26,687 nt of DNA from Planctomycetaceae bacterium UBA4732 (lineage in GTDB: Bacteria; Planctomycetota; Planctomycetia; Gemmatales; Gemmataceae), in NCBI GenBank assembly GCA_002404095.1, contig DHJA01000105.1, forward strand, positions 17,731-44,417, given 5' to 3'. A model generated the notes under the pieces. That model ran no database searches. It was given only the letters and a program-made list of their open reading frames with translations, and was not told the DNA's origin. Position 1 is the stretch's first letter. The number at the start of each line of letters is the position of its first letter. Made by a program: the position numbers and the translations under genes. This document shows positions 6,748-15,294 of this stretch, piece after piece.

Positions 6748-9075
6748 ATGTCCCCTCTCATGAATCTGCTGGCGACCCGGCTGAACTTCCTTGGCCTGTT
6801 GTCGTTTCAACTCGGGCCGGCCCTCGCCGGGCTGGCCGCGGCGATGATCCCGGTCGTCATCCACCTCAGCCGTTCGCGGCGCACTAAGAAGATGCGCTTC
6901 TCCACCACGCGGTTTTTCACCGAGCAGTTCCTGCGCTCCTACCGCATGAGCCGCATTCGGGAAGTGCTGCTTTTGCTCTGCCGTATGGCCCTTTTCGCCC
7001 TGTTGGGCTTCGCCGTCGCGCAGCCGCTGCTGTCGTCGCCGGCGACGGGCGCCTTCCGGCCGCAGGGGTCGCGCGGCGTCGTCCTCCTGCTCGACGACTC
7101 CGCCAGCATGGGCTATATCGAGGATGGTAAAACGCTGTTTGACCGCGCCCGCGACGCGGCGAAAAAGGTCGTGGAGTCGCTGCGGCCTGGCGACAGCGCC
7201 TCCGTCGTCCTGGCCGGGCGAAGGGCCGACGGGCCGCGCGAGGTTTTCGCCCGACCGACAACCCGGCTCGACGATGTTCTCCAGGCGCTCGACGCGGCAA
7301 AGCCGTCGGACTTGAGCGCCGACTTGACGGAAGCCATTCCGGTCGCCGAGGCGCAAGCCCGCGCCGCCGCGGCCGACGGCAAGGAAGTCTACGTCTTTAG
7401 CGATCTGCAAGAGTCGAATTGGCCTGATCGCCCGCTTGAGGCGGAGAGTGGGGGACCGGCCCTATTCGTCGTGCAGGTGCGGCCGCAGAAACCCGTGTCG
7501 AACTTGGGCGTGACCGCCGTGCAGTTCACCTCGGCTCGGCCGATGGCCGGCGCCCCGTTCACGATCCGACCATTGCTTACTATCGCCGGCGAGAGTCGCG
7601 ACGCCGTGGACGTGCGGCTCTTCGTGGACGGCGAGAAGATCGGCGAACAGAAGGTGGAAAAGTTGCAGACGGGCCGTTGGGCCGCGCCACGCTTCCATCA
7701 CACCTTCACAACGGGCGGCTGGCATTCCGGTTATGTCGAGGTCGAGGACGAGACGCTGCCGGCTGACAACCGCCGGTACTTCGCTGTCGAGGTTCTGCAA
7801 TCGGTTAAGGTGCTGGCCGTGGACGGCGGCCAGTCCAAGGTCGGCCGCGAGGACGCCCTGTTCTTCCTTCAACGCGCGTTAACCGCCAGCCCAGAACGCC
7901 AGAAAAGTCCCGTGGAAGTGGACGTGGTTCCTCCCGACGCCTTTGTCGATAAAGACCTCAACGGATATCCTTTGATCGTATTGGCCGACGTGGAATCGCT
8001 GTCGCCCAAGGCGGTGGACAAGCTCGAAGACTACGTGGCCAACGGCGGCAGCGCCTTCATTTTCCTCGGCGGCCGCGTCGATCCGGCGTTTTACAACGAA
8101 AACCTTATCGGCCCAGGCCGGCGCGACGGCGGCCTATTGCCCGGCCCGTTGGTCAAGAGGATCGGCGATCCGGCCGAGGGAAAAGACATCGCCTTTATCA
8201 GCGACGTGGACTACGAACATCCCGCCCTCGGTGCGTTCCGCGACCCGGGCTTTGCCTCGCTCGCCGGCCCATCCGTCACATTCAAGGCGTTGTGGCAAGT
8301 GGATGTCAAACCACCAGCGTCGGTATTGATGAAGGCCAGCACTGGCATGATAAGTGTGCCGCTGCTGTGCGAGAAGGCTGTCGGCAAGGGTCGCGTTATG
8401 CTCTATACCTCCTCTTGCGACCGCTCATGGACGAATTTCCCGATCCGGCCTGCCTACTTGCCGTGGGCGCGTCAGCTGGCCGCGTATTTGACGCAAGAAC
8501 CGCTGAACCGCGATACGTTCCACTTGACTGGCGACGTGGTGCAACTGACCCAAGCCGGGGCGGAAGCATCCACCCCACTGCGCGTTAAGAAGCCAGACGG
8601 CCAATACACCGCGGCGGAGTGGAATGAGGCGGCGAAGGTCATGGAGTTTGCCGACGCCGACCGCGCCGGCGTCTACACCGTCGAGACGGCCGACCACAGG
8701 CCGGCCGGCATGTTCGCGGTCAATACGGAAAATTACGAGTCGAAATTGGTCTATCTCGACGATCAGCTTGCCAACAACCCAGGCGCAGACCGGCGTGCGA
8801 AGGTGGAGACAGGTTTGAAAAAGTCGCGGCTGGCCAATCGGCCCTTGTCGGCGTTCGTGGACGACCCGGAGCAAGCGTCGCACACCGGCGGATGGGGCGA
8901 CGCCAACGTATGGGTCTGGATTCTGCTGGCGGTGTTGGCCGTGGCCGTGGCCGAACCGACGCTGGCTAACCGAATTAGCGCCCTGTTGTTCTCCCGTCCA
9001 CGAATCGCGCCCGATACCCGCGTTCCGCCACGGGCGCCCGAAGCATCCTCGACGCCGGAGATGAGTACCCGATGA
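6748..9075 (+). CDS. BatA-like membrane protein with VWA domain
   Basis: The 775-residue protein begins with the BatA layout: one hydrophobic segment (about 16-40), a basic loop HLSRSRRTKKMRFSTTRFF, a second segment (about 72-95), then a VWA domain with MIDAS DDSAS at 116-120. A central region (about residues 400-530) contains IVLADVESLSPKAVDKLEDYVANGG and resembles glutamine-amidotransferase-like folds common in these proteins. A C-terminal segment WVWILLAVLAVAVAEP near 725 is probably a third helix. The start could also be the ATG at 6760, since the ribosome site is weak. It overlaps the next gene by 4 nt at ATGA, which suggests translational coupling. Confidence 0.9.
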   Translation: MSPLMNLLATRLNFLGLLSFQLGPALAGLAAAMIPVVIHLSRSRRTKKMRFSTTRFFTEQFLRSYRMSRIREVLLLLCRMALFALLGFAVAQPLLSSPATGAFRPQGSRGVVLLLDDSASMGYIEDGKTLFDRARDAAKKVVESLRPGDSASVVLAGRRADGPREVFARPTTRLDDVLQALDAAKPSDLSADLTEAIPVAEAQARAAAADGKEVYVFSDLQESNWPDRPLEAESGGPALFVVQVRPQKPVSNLGVTAVQFTSARPMAGAPFTIRPLLTIAGESRDAVDVRLFVDGEKIGEQKVEKLQTGRWAAPRFHHTFTTGGWHSGYVEVEDETLPADNRRYFAVEVLQSVKVLAVDGGQSKVGREDALFFLQRALTASPERQKSPVEVDVVPPDAFVDKDLNGYPLIVLADVESLSPKAVDKLEDYVANGGSAFIFLGGRVDPAFYNENLIGPGRRDGGLLPGPLVKRIGDPAEGKDIAFISDVDYEHPALGAFRDPGFASLAGPSVTFKALWQVDVKPPASVLMKASTGMISVPLLCEKAVGKGRVMLYTSSCDRSWTNFPIRPAYLPWARQLAAYLTQEPLNRDTFHLTGDVVQLTQAGAEASTPLRVKKPDGQYTAAEWNEAAKVMEFADADRAGVYTVETADHRPAGMFAVNTENYESKLVYLDDQLANNPGADRRAKVETGLKKSRLANRPLSAFVDDPEQASHTGGWGDANVWVWILLAVLAVAVAEPTLANRISALLFSRPRIAPDTRVPPRAPEASSTPEMSTR

Positions 9076-11525
9076 CCGCTGTTCCGACGCCTTTGCTGGC
9101 CTATTTTGTTTTCGAGCCGTACCTGGCGCTTTTTTCCCTTGCCGCGATAGTGGGGACGATGGCGGGCCTGGCGTTCGGCTTCTTTTCCGCTCGCTTTCCT
9201 ATGTCATCCATGCTCAAGGCCGGTCTCCTAATCGCAGCACTGCCGCTGACGTTCGCCCTGGCGCTTGCGGTACAATACGTTCCCGGTCTGGTCCGGTCCT
9301 ATTCGGTCGCCGCGCCGTCGTGGGCCATGTTTGCGCAATCCTCCGGCGGCTTCCTTTTCGGCTGGGGCCTGTGCGCCATGGTCGAAACCTACTACCGCAT
9401 CTTCGAGCGCTCCGGCCGGCTGTTGGCGTGGGGGCTGTTGGGTCTGCGCATCGGCGGCATCCTACTGCTGCTGACCATCCTTGCCAACCCGGTCTGGAAG
9501 CAGAAAAACATCGATCCAGGCCGCGTCGTCGTGGTGCTGGACGATTCGCGGTCGATGTCGCTGACCGACTCCAGCGGCGTCAGCCGCTACGACCGGGCGA
9601 AAGCGGCGGTGGGCCAGCTTATGCGCGCCCTCGAAGCGAACCATACCGGCCCACGCGTGGCCGTGGACTTGTACGACGTGAACGGCGATCACCGGGACGA
9701 ACCGCCCGCGACTCCGACGGTGGACCACACGAATCTGACGCGAGCCCTGCAAGAGGCGGCCCTGAAGGCGCGCGGCAGCCATCTGGTGACGGCTTTAGTG
9801 CTGGTCAGCGACGGCATGGACAACACCGGCCGCAAGGATTTCAGCGATTGGGAAGATACGTCCGTCCCCATTCACGGCCTCGGCTTCGCGGCGGTCGAAA
9901 CGGGCGATCTCGACCTGGCGGTGCGCAAGCCCGCCGCGCCGGAACGCGCGCGCATCCACAACGAATTGCGTATCAGCGTGCCGGTAGTCAAGAGCGGCGC
10001 GGCGGCTGCCGAAGCGACAGTTGCCCTCAAGCTAGGTCGCGACGTTTTGGCATCGCAAAAGGTGAACTTCGGCGCCGGCCCGTCGGAACAGGTCATAACG
10101 CTGGCGTACACGCCGCACCAGGCCGGCGACTTCGTGTTTACCGCCTCGGTCGAAACGACAGCCGGCGAACGCAATCTGAGCAACAACGCGGCCCAGTTCC
10201 CCATGCGCATCGACGCCGACCCCATCCGCGTGTTGTACATCGAAGGTTTCCTCCGTTACGAGTATAAGTATCTCAAAGCGCGACTGGAGGACGACCCGGA
10301 TGTGGCGCTCGTGTCGGTGGTTCGCCGCGTCAATCCGGAAGGGCTTGCCGGCGCCCCAGAAAAGGACGTGCTGACCGCCGACGCGCTAAAACGCATGGAC
10401 GTGGTGATCCTCGGCGATATGGAGCGCAAGTTCCTGTCGGCGGCGGAGTACCAGCAGCTTTTGCGTTGGCTCGACGAGAAGAACCATTCGCTGTTGCTGC
10501 TGGGCGGGTACAAATCATTCGGCCAGGAAGGCTTTCGCGGCACACCCTTGGCCGACGCGCTGCCGGTGGTGTTCGCCGCACAGCCTCCTTTGCAGAGTGA
10601 AGAACCCTTTCATTTACAGTTGACCGACAAGGGCCAGGGCCATCCGATCTTCACGCTTTCCGGCGACCGCGTGAAGGACGCGGAGGCGTGGGGCGACCTA
10701 CCGCCGTTGCGCGGCATGAGCCTGGTGGACCGCGTGAAGCCCGGCGCCGAGGAGTTGGCCGTCAACTTTGCCGTGACGGAGAACGGCAAGCCCGCGGTGG
10801 TCGCGGCGGTACAGCGGGCCGGCGGCGGTGGGCAGGTTTTGGTGTTGACGGTCGATTCCACCTGGCTCTGGAGCCGGCTGCCGCGCACGCATGGGCAGGC
10901 CGACACGCTCTACGGCCGCTTCTGGAGTCAGACGGTGCGTTGGCTGGCCGGCCGCGGCCGCGACGAACAACGGCCGCTGCTCACTGTTTTCCCGGACAAG
11001 CCTTATTACGATGTCGGTAAGCGCGTCCTATTGACCATAAAGCGCCAGCCGCGTGCCGATGTGGACCTCAGCGCCACGCAGGTCGCTCTCGAAATCATCG
11101 GGCCGGACGGTAAACCGTTGCCGCCGGAGCAGACGCCGACGCCGCGCGCCAGTTCCGGGCAGCCCGACGTTTTCACCGCCGAGTTTACGCCAACGGTCAG
11201 CGGCCGTTACGAGGTCAACGCCACGCTGAACGCCGACAGCAAGGTAGTAAGCAACCAGACGACCGAGTTCCGCGCCCAGGGTGCGGATTACGAGTTGGCC
11301 GACGAGGGGACCAACCCGGAGACCCTGAAAGCGCTGGCGAAGGCGACGGGCGGCGTCTACCTGGCCGTAGATCAGGCGGACAAGCTGGCGGACAAGATCG
11401 CCCGCAAGGACCGCATGGGGCCGGAGCATCGCGACGAGTTCTGGAATTCACCGCTCTTGTTTGGGGCTTTTCTGCTGTGCGTATCGGCCGAGTGGTTCTT
11501 GCGACGCTGGAATCAGATGGTATGA
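9072..11525 (+). CDS. Membrane VWA protein with glutamine-amidotransferase-like domain
   Basis: The 817-residue protein has several hydrophobic segments at the N-terminus (about 17-40, 47-70, 88-105 and 122-140). These precede a VWA domain with MIDAS DDSRS (157-161) and ALVLVSDGMDNTG as the second metal loop. A CARDB-like beta region follows, then a GATase-like region (IRVLYIEGFLRYEYKYLK and SLLLLGGYKSFG). The end has a membrane segment SPLLFGAFLLCVSAEWF. The layout fits the large VWA partner in planctomycete MoxR modules. It starts inside the stop of the BatA-like gene and its own stop overlaps the next candidate start at ATGA. Confidence 0.88.
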   Translation: MTAVPTPLLAYFVFEPYLALFSLAAIVGTMAGLAFGFFSARFPMSSMLKAGLLIAALPLTFALALAVQYVPGLVRSYSVAAPSWAMFAQSSGGFLFGWGLCAMVETYYRIFERSGRLLAWGLLGLRIGGILLLLTILANPVWKQKNIDPGRVVVVLDDSRSMSLTDSSGVSRYDRAKAAVGQLMRALEANHTGPRVAVDLYDVNGDHRDEPPATPTVDHTNLTRALQEAALKARGSHLVTALVLVSDGMDNTGRKDFSDWEDTSVPIHGLGFAAVETGDLDLAVRKPAAPERARIHNELRISVPVVKSGAAAAEATVALKLGRDVLASQKVNFGAGPSEQVITLAYTPHQAGDFVFTASVETTAGERNLSNNAAQFPMRIDADPIRVLYIEGFLRYEYKYLKARLEDDPDVALVSVVRRVNPEGLAGAPEKDVLTADALKRMDVVILGDMERKFLSAAEYQQLLRWLDEKNHSLLLLGGYKSFGQEGFRGTPLADALPVVFAAQPPLQSEEPFHLQLTDKGQGHPIFTLSGDRVKDAEAWGDLPPLRGMSLVDRVKPGAEELAVNFAVTENGKPAVVAAVQRAGGGGQVLVLTVDSTWLWSRLPRTHGQADTLYGRFWSQTVRWLAGRGRDEQRPLLTVFPDKPYYDVGKRVLLTIKRQPRADVDLSATQVALEIIGPDGKPLPPEQTPTPRASSGQPDVFTAEFTPTVSGRYEVNATLNADSKVVSNQTTEFRAQGADYELADEGTNPETLKALAKATGGVYLAVDQADKLADKIARKDRMGPEHRDEFWNSPLLFGAFLLCVSAEWFLRRWNQMV

Positions 11526-12070
11526 TCGAGTGGATGCGGCTTGCAACCGTCTGCGGGGGTGGTGAGCGAGTGACCATCGAAAATAAGCTGCGCACGCTTG
11601 CCGATTGCGGCCTCAAACTGAACGACCAATTCAGTGTTCCTGACCTCGTCGAGAGCTGGGGGAGGAAGGCTCTCGATGAACCCGGCTACAATCTTGCCCT
11701 CGTTTGTCTTGGTATGACGCAGGAAGAACCGCCGTGGACTCCTCATTGCGAAAATCTCTGGCACTTTGACACAGAGTGCATGGAGGGCGATGGCAGCTAC
11801 CTTCGTATCGCCATGCGGATGGCGGAAATGACACAAGGGTCTCTGCCACTTTCAGACTTTCAGGATCACGTTGATGTTGAGGAAAGGAAAGCATGGCTTC
11901 GTTTCAAGTGTCAAGGCAAGCTGGTCCACATTGATTGCGAGGTTCAAGACGATTGGGTTGACCCCAGCATTTTCGGACGTTTTGTTGACCTTCTTGCCAA
12001 GTGTGACCCGAACAAACTCTTCATCCGAACAGCGAGAGCTGATCGCCATCTTGCAACGCCGGCTGGCTGA
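11522..12070 (+). CDS. Hypothetical protein, possibly 3'-truncated
   Basis: The frame opens at ATG 11522, which overlaps the previous stop as ATGA. GTG 11570, after GGTGAG, is a second possible start (VTIENKLRTLADCGL). The 182-residue product is cytoplasmic, with no membrane segment or nucleotide-binding motif. It contains HFDTECMEGDGSYLRIAMRM, FQDHVDVEERKAWLRFKC and CEVQDDWVDPSIF, which I recall as conserved in unnamed planctomycete proteins. Related proteins, from memory, continue past FVDLLAKCDPNK into a D-L-G-G-Q-D-C-like tail that is absent here, so the end may be lost. GC is low: counted lines at 11761 and 11881 are about 57% and 48%, against 65% at 11281. This suggests transfer. The function is unknown. 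Confidence 0.6.
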   Translation: MIEWMRLATVCGGGERVTIENKLRTLADCGLKLNDQFSVPDLVESWGRKALDEPGYNLALVCLGMTQEEPPWTPHCENLWHFDTECMEGDGSYLRIAMRMAEMTQGSLPLSDFQDHVDVEERKAWLRFKCQGKLVHIDCEVQDDWVDPSIFGRFVDLLAKCDPNKLFIRTARADRHLATPAG

Positions 12071-12190
12071 GGCGGGTCGCCACCGACTGATTGCCGAAGT
12101 TCAAGAGGCTCGCCAACAGTTGGCGACGGGCCAGTGGCGGCCCGTCACCCCAGCCGAATTGGTGCGCGAGGCTCCGAGCCGAGGCGATGC
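12003..12190 (+). pseudogene. Remnant of a small antitoxin-like protein
   Basis: In the frame from GTG 12003 the translation reads SSEQRELIAILQRRLAEAG, then HRLIAEVQEARQQLATGQW and RPVTPAELVREA. This looks like a charged helical small protein of the type I recall in planctomycetes, ending near ELVREALS. Here the frame does not stop. It runs on into the antisense of the metallo-hydrolase gene, so the gene has lost its end. It overlaps the end of the hypothetical gene by 68 nt in another frame, which suggests a rearrangement junction near 12003-12030. Chance coding is possible. Confidence 0.35.
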
Positions 12191-12210
12191 CTTTCCTAGC
12201 TGTGCGTCCA

Positions 12211-13740
12211 TCAGCGATCCGTCGGAGACGACTCCGCGAGGGTCGTCAGCCGCCACATCGGCTCTGGCTCATCTCCCGCCTCGATCGCGCGTTCCTCACG
12301 TCGCAGCTTCAGCAATCCTGCCAGCACTTGCTTTTCGGCATAGGGCATTACCTCCGCCGGCGCTCCGCGATATAGCTCCTGAGCCAAATCCGTCACGCGC
12401 CGCGGTTCTGCCGTCAGCGCTTGGACTAACTGCTCCTCGCGCTTGCGACGGTGGTTGACGCACTCGTCGAGGACCGCCTGCGGCCGGGAGCTAACCGAAC
12501 CGTGAGCCGGCAACAGCAGCCGAGCGGGCCGCGTCCGCAGCCGCCGTAGGGATTCCAAATACTCCGTGATGTCGCCCTCTGGCGGCGTAATGACCACCGA
12601 CGACATCGTAGACGCCATATCGCCTACGAAAAGGAGACGATAGGTTGATTCGTAAAAGCAGAGATGGCCGGGGGCGTGGCCGGGCGTATGGATTGCTTCC
12701 AGCCGCCACGCGCCGCCATGCGGTGCGATCCCGAGGTCCAGGGTCGCGCCATCGCCGATTTCCTGATCGACCTTCACCTTGCCCGCCAGTACGCGGGCCG
12801 TCCAGGGGTGGGCGAGGACGGGGACGCCGTACCGTCGTGCAATGGCGTCCGCCGCGCCGATATGATCGGGATGGTGGTGCGTGAGTAGGACGCCGGCCAT
12901 ATGGGCGCCCGCGTTCAAGCGGGCGTCGAGCAGCGTAAACAGCCGACTTTGCTCGTAAAGATCGGTTGGGCCGGGGTCGATCAGGTAGGCCGGGTTCTGG
13001 CCGACGAGAAAAGCGTTTGTGTAGTAAGTCGGAGGAAGACCCTTGCAGAAGAGCGGAATCATCTGCGCTTGTGGGCTGAAATAGATCCTCTCCGGCGCGC
13101 CCGCCCCGAGTGCGTCGAACAAGGCTCTGCCGTTTCGCGCTAGTTCCGTCACGGGGCGTCCGCGGATCGTCTCCAACAGCGATACGCTAGGCGGCGAAAG
13201 CAGCGTCCGACCTTGTTCCCATGCGCACAGAGCCGCGTCGGCGCTAAGCCATTCGCCGGCGTCCAGTTCGCCCGGCTCGACGACGGCAATTTGTCCGGGA
13301 GGCAAGTCGGCTGTGTAAAAGGCGGTGTCGAAGCGAATGGACGAGAACGGCGGCGTGACTAGGCTGCCGGCGTAGGTGAGGTCGTCGGAGTGAATCGTCA
13401 GACCAAGGCGGTCGAGCAAAGAAGGGAAGGCTTTCGAGTCGGCGAGCAATTCACGCCTCGAATCGGCGAGGTCGGCGTCGGCGGGAAACGAAGCGTCGGC
13501 CCGTCGGGCCAGCAGGACGCCGGTTTCCTCAAACAGTTCGCGCACGGCGGCGACGCATTGGCGTGGCACGGCCGTTAGCGCGTCGTCAGCCGGAGAGACG
13601 CGGCCGCCGGGGAAAGCCTGGAAGCCGCCCATGAAGCGCAGCGTTTCAGCCTGGCGCACCACGAACACTTCGGCCGAGCCGGGGCCGCGCGCCAGCAGAA
13701 CGGTCGCTGCCAGGGGCACGGCCATCGCGGACGTATTCAC
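12211..13740 (-). CDS. NUDIX hydrolase fused to LACTB2-like metallo-beta-lactamase-fold hydrolase
   Basis: The 509-residue protein starts at GTG 13740, which overlaps the response regulator stop as GTGA; the ATG at codon 6 is an alternative. Residues about 5-215 are a NUDIX domain with FPGGRV and the core RELFEETGVLL. The first Glu of the NUDIX box is not at its usual place and there is an insert before REL, as in NUDT7/NUDT19-like members. Residues about 240-430 are a metallo-beta-lactamase fold with THHHPDHIG, HTPGHAPGHL and FVGDM as metal ligands, close to LACTB2. The C-terminal part has helices like the LACTB2 winged helix. It may hydrolyse an activated nucleotide or acyl substrate; the substrate is unknown. 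Confidence 0.88.
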   Translation of the reverse strand: MNTSAMAVPLAATVLLARGPGSAEVFVVRQAETLRFMGGFQAFPGGRVSPADDALTAVPRQCVAAVRELFEETGVLLARRADASFPADADLADSRRELLADSKAFPSLLDRLGLTIHSDDLTYAGSLVTPPFSSIRFDTAFYTADLPPGQIAVVEPGELDAGEWLSADAALCAWEQGRTLLSPPSVSLLETIRGRPVTELARNGRALFDALGAGAPERIYFSPQAQMIPLFCKGLPPTYYTNAFLVGQNPAYLIDPGPTDLYEQSRLFTLLDARLNAGAHMAGVLLTHHHPDHIGAADAIARRYGVPVLAHPWTARVLAGKVKVDQEIGDGATLDLGIAPHGGAWRLEAIHTPGHAPGHLCFYESTYRLLFVGDMASTMSSVVITPPEGDITEYLESLRRLRTRPARLLLPAHGSVSSRPQAVLDECVNHRRKREEQLVQALTAEPRRVTDLAQELYRGAPAEVMPYAEKQVLAGLLKLRREERAIEAGDEPEPMWRLTTLAESSPTDR

Positions 13741-14144
13741 TCTTTCTTATCCGTTGGCGAGTCGGCCGATGCGTCTTTGCCTTTGAGGCCGCGTTCGACG
13801 GCTTCGAGAAGGCGTTCCATGGCGAAAGGCTTGCGGATATAATCGACGACGCCGAGGTATTCGGCGTAGGCTTTGTGCCGGCTGCCTTCGTTGGCGGTAA
13901 TCATGATGATGGGCGGGGCGTCGGTTTTGTCGCGGAAGTGTTCGAGGACGGGATAGCCGCCCATGCGCGGCATCATCATATCGAGGATGACGAGGTCGGG
14001 CCGTTGTTGATAGACCTGTTTTTGGCCCTGCTGGCCGTCGCGGGCCTGGATGACGCGATAGCCCTGCCTTTCGAGGACCATGCGAAGGCCGTCGCTCAAC
14101 TCGACGTCGTCGTCCACTACTAGGATCGTCTTGGGTTCCGGCAT
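13737..14144 (-). CDS. Single-domain response regulator (CheY-like receiver)
   Basis: The start at 14144 is chosen because translation from there begins MPEPKTILVVDDD, as in other receivers. The open frame upstream to 14237 reads as 5' untranslated sequence, and a GAGGG motif precedes 14144. The 135-residue product has the acidic pair D11/D12, phosphoacceptor D55 in VILDMMMPRMGG, T83 in MITAN and K105 in RKPF, so it is a complete receiver. There is no output domain; the last 18 residues are a charged tail. It is translationally coupled to the NUDIX-MBL gene by a 4-nt overlap. No kinase is adjacent on this strand; the kinase at 15295 is the nearest candidate partner. Confidence 0.9.
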   Translation of the reverse strand: MPEPKTILVVDDDVELSDGLRMVLERQGYRVIQARDGQQGQKQVYQQRPDLVILDMMMPRMGGYPVLEHFRDKTDAPPIIMITANEGSRHKAYAEYLGVVDYIRKPFAMERLLEAVERGLKGKDASADSPTDKKE

Positions 14145-14201
14145 GAGACGCAGCCCTCTCAAGCGCGTGGGAGGAATCCGATCGGCGGGGCGCACGTTCA
14201 A

Positions 14202-14230
14202 ATCATAGCAATCTGCCGCCAGGGTCACAA
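14202..14230 (-). promoter_or_regulatory. Sigma70-like promoter for the response regulator-NUDIX-MBL operon
   Basis: On the - strand TTGTGA (14225-14230) and TATGAT (14202-14207) are separated by exactly 17 nt. The -10 matches consensus at 5 of 6 and the -35 at 4 of 6. The start codon is about 58 nt downstream, a plausible leader. No other good pair was seen in this divergent intergenic region. Confidence 0.45.
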
Positions 14231-14260
14231 GGACCAAGGGGAAAGGGGAGTGTTCGGCTT

Positions 14261-14341
14261 TGGCGAGCCGGGAGCGTGAGCGACCGGAGTTGCACTTACC
14301 CGCTGGCAGTATCTCCGGTCGCTAACGCTCCCGGCTCGCCA
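14261..14341. repeat. Long hairpin in divergent intergenic region (element A)
   Basis: Arms 14261-14289 and 14313-14341 are 29 nt each and pair at 28 of 29 positions, with a 23-nt loop. The stem contains GGCGAGCCGGGAGCG and GAGCGACCGGAG. The single mismatch is a G opposite an A inside GCGTGAGCG. It lies between two divergent genes, so it cannot be an ordinary 3' terminator for either. A related element lies at 16923-16998. Confidence 0.9.
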
Positions 14342-14412
14342 TGTTGCCCCCGCTTGCCTAAAATCCCCCAACCCGCCGGGCGCTTCGCATCGTCGGTACC
14401 GGAGGACTTCCG

Positions 14413-15141
14413 ATGGCCGAACCGTGCCTGCTTACGATTCACACCGACGGAGCGTCGCGCGGCAATCCTGGCCCCGCCGCCTTTGCCTATGTTATCGCGC
14501 GAGATGGCGAAGAACCGATCGAGGAAGCCGGCAAGCTAGGCCGCATGACCAATAATCAGGCCGAGTACCTCGCCTTGGTCCGCGCCCTGGAACACGCCCT
14601 AGAACTCGGCGCCCATCACCGCGTCGTCGTCCACAGCGATAGCGAACTTCTCGTTAAGCAGATGAAGGGCGAGTACCGCGTCAAGAATGCGGACCTGCGC
14701 GATCTCTACGACGAGGCGAGCGCCCTTTGCGGCCGTTTCAACGAATCGGTTGACTTTTGCCACGTTCGCCGTGAGGACAACCGCCGTGCCGACGCCCTCG
14801 GCAACGAAGCACTCGACGGCCTCCGCGAACCGACGCCGCGCGCCTCCAACACGCCACGAGCCGACTGTACGCCACTCGCTCCGCGAGTGGCTTTGGCCGC
14901 AACCTCCAGCGACAAGAGCCGGACGCCGCCCAAGCCGCTCGCGGAGCGAGCGGCCCACTCTAAAAACCCACTCGCTGAGCGAGTGGCCAACGATCTGCGG
15001 GAAGAAGCGCTATCGCGTCTTCGCCAGGCCGCCGCCGCCTGGTCGTCCGGCGCCGCCGACCCGTCGCCGGAACAAGTCTGGGACCAACTTCTCGCTTTAC
15101 TGGAACGGCACGCCCGCCCAGTTCCCCCCGTTCGCCGATGA
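14413..15141 (+). CDS. rnhA: Ribonuclease HI with extended C-terminal tail
   Basis: The start at 14413 follows GGAGGACTTCCG. The first 137 residues are an RNase HI domain with all four acidic catalytic positions visible: D in IHTDGAS, E in NNQAEYLAL, D in VHSDSELL and D in RREDNRRADALG. It would cleave the RNA strand of RNA-DNA hybrids in the cytoplasm. The domain ends near ALDGL. The remaining roughly 100 residues (Pro/Ala/Ser-rich, with LAERAAHSKNPLAERVAND) are not part of the standard fold, and palindromic repeats encode parts of that tail. The end of the protein (about 200-240) is helical. The gene is probably functional because the catalytic domain is intact. Confidence 0.9.
   Translation: MAEPCLLTIHTDGASRGNPGPAAFAYVIARDGEEPIEEAGKLGRMTNNQAEYLALVRALEHALELGAHHRVVVHSDSELLVKQMKGEYRVKNADLRDLYDEASALCGRFNESVDFCHVRREDNRRADALGNEALDGLREPTPRASNTPRADCTPLAPRVALAATSSDKSRTPPKPLAERAAHSKNPLAERVANDLREEALSRLRQAAAAWSSGAADPSPEQVWDQLLALLERHARPVPPVRR
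14871..14986. repeat. Three palindromic repeats inside the RNase HI gene
   Basis: Three short hairpins lie in the coding region: arms 14871-14879/14883-14891 with loop TCC, arms 14934-14942/14946-14954 with loop GGA, and arms 14968-14975/14979-14986 with loop TGA. Each is a perfect stem of 8-9 bp built on CTCGC/GCGAG. The 28 nt 14934-14961 recur exactly at 19940-19967. All three keep the rnhA frame open. Confidence 0.9.
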
Positions 15142-15294
15142 CGCCGACGCGCCGCCTTTTAAGGCCGCCGGCAACTTGGCCTCCATTTGCGAAAAGGCTT
15201 TTGGTAGAGTCGCGCCGCTTCATCAGCCGAACGGTCGTCGCGGGTTCCGTGTGAGGGGCGCGGGACGCACGACCACGGCCCAAGGAGGTCGGTC

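Noticed and set aside
14359..14364. TAAAAT as a -10 box for rnhA
   Set aside because: No acceptable -35 lies at 16-18 nt; the corresponding position falls in the hairpin arm.
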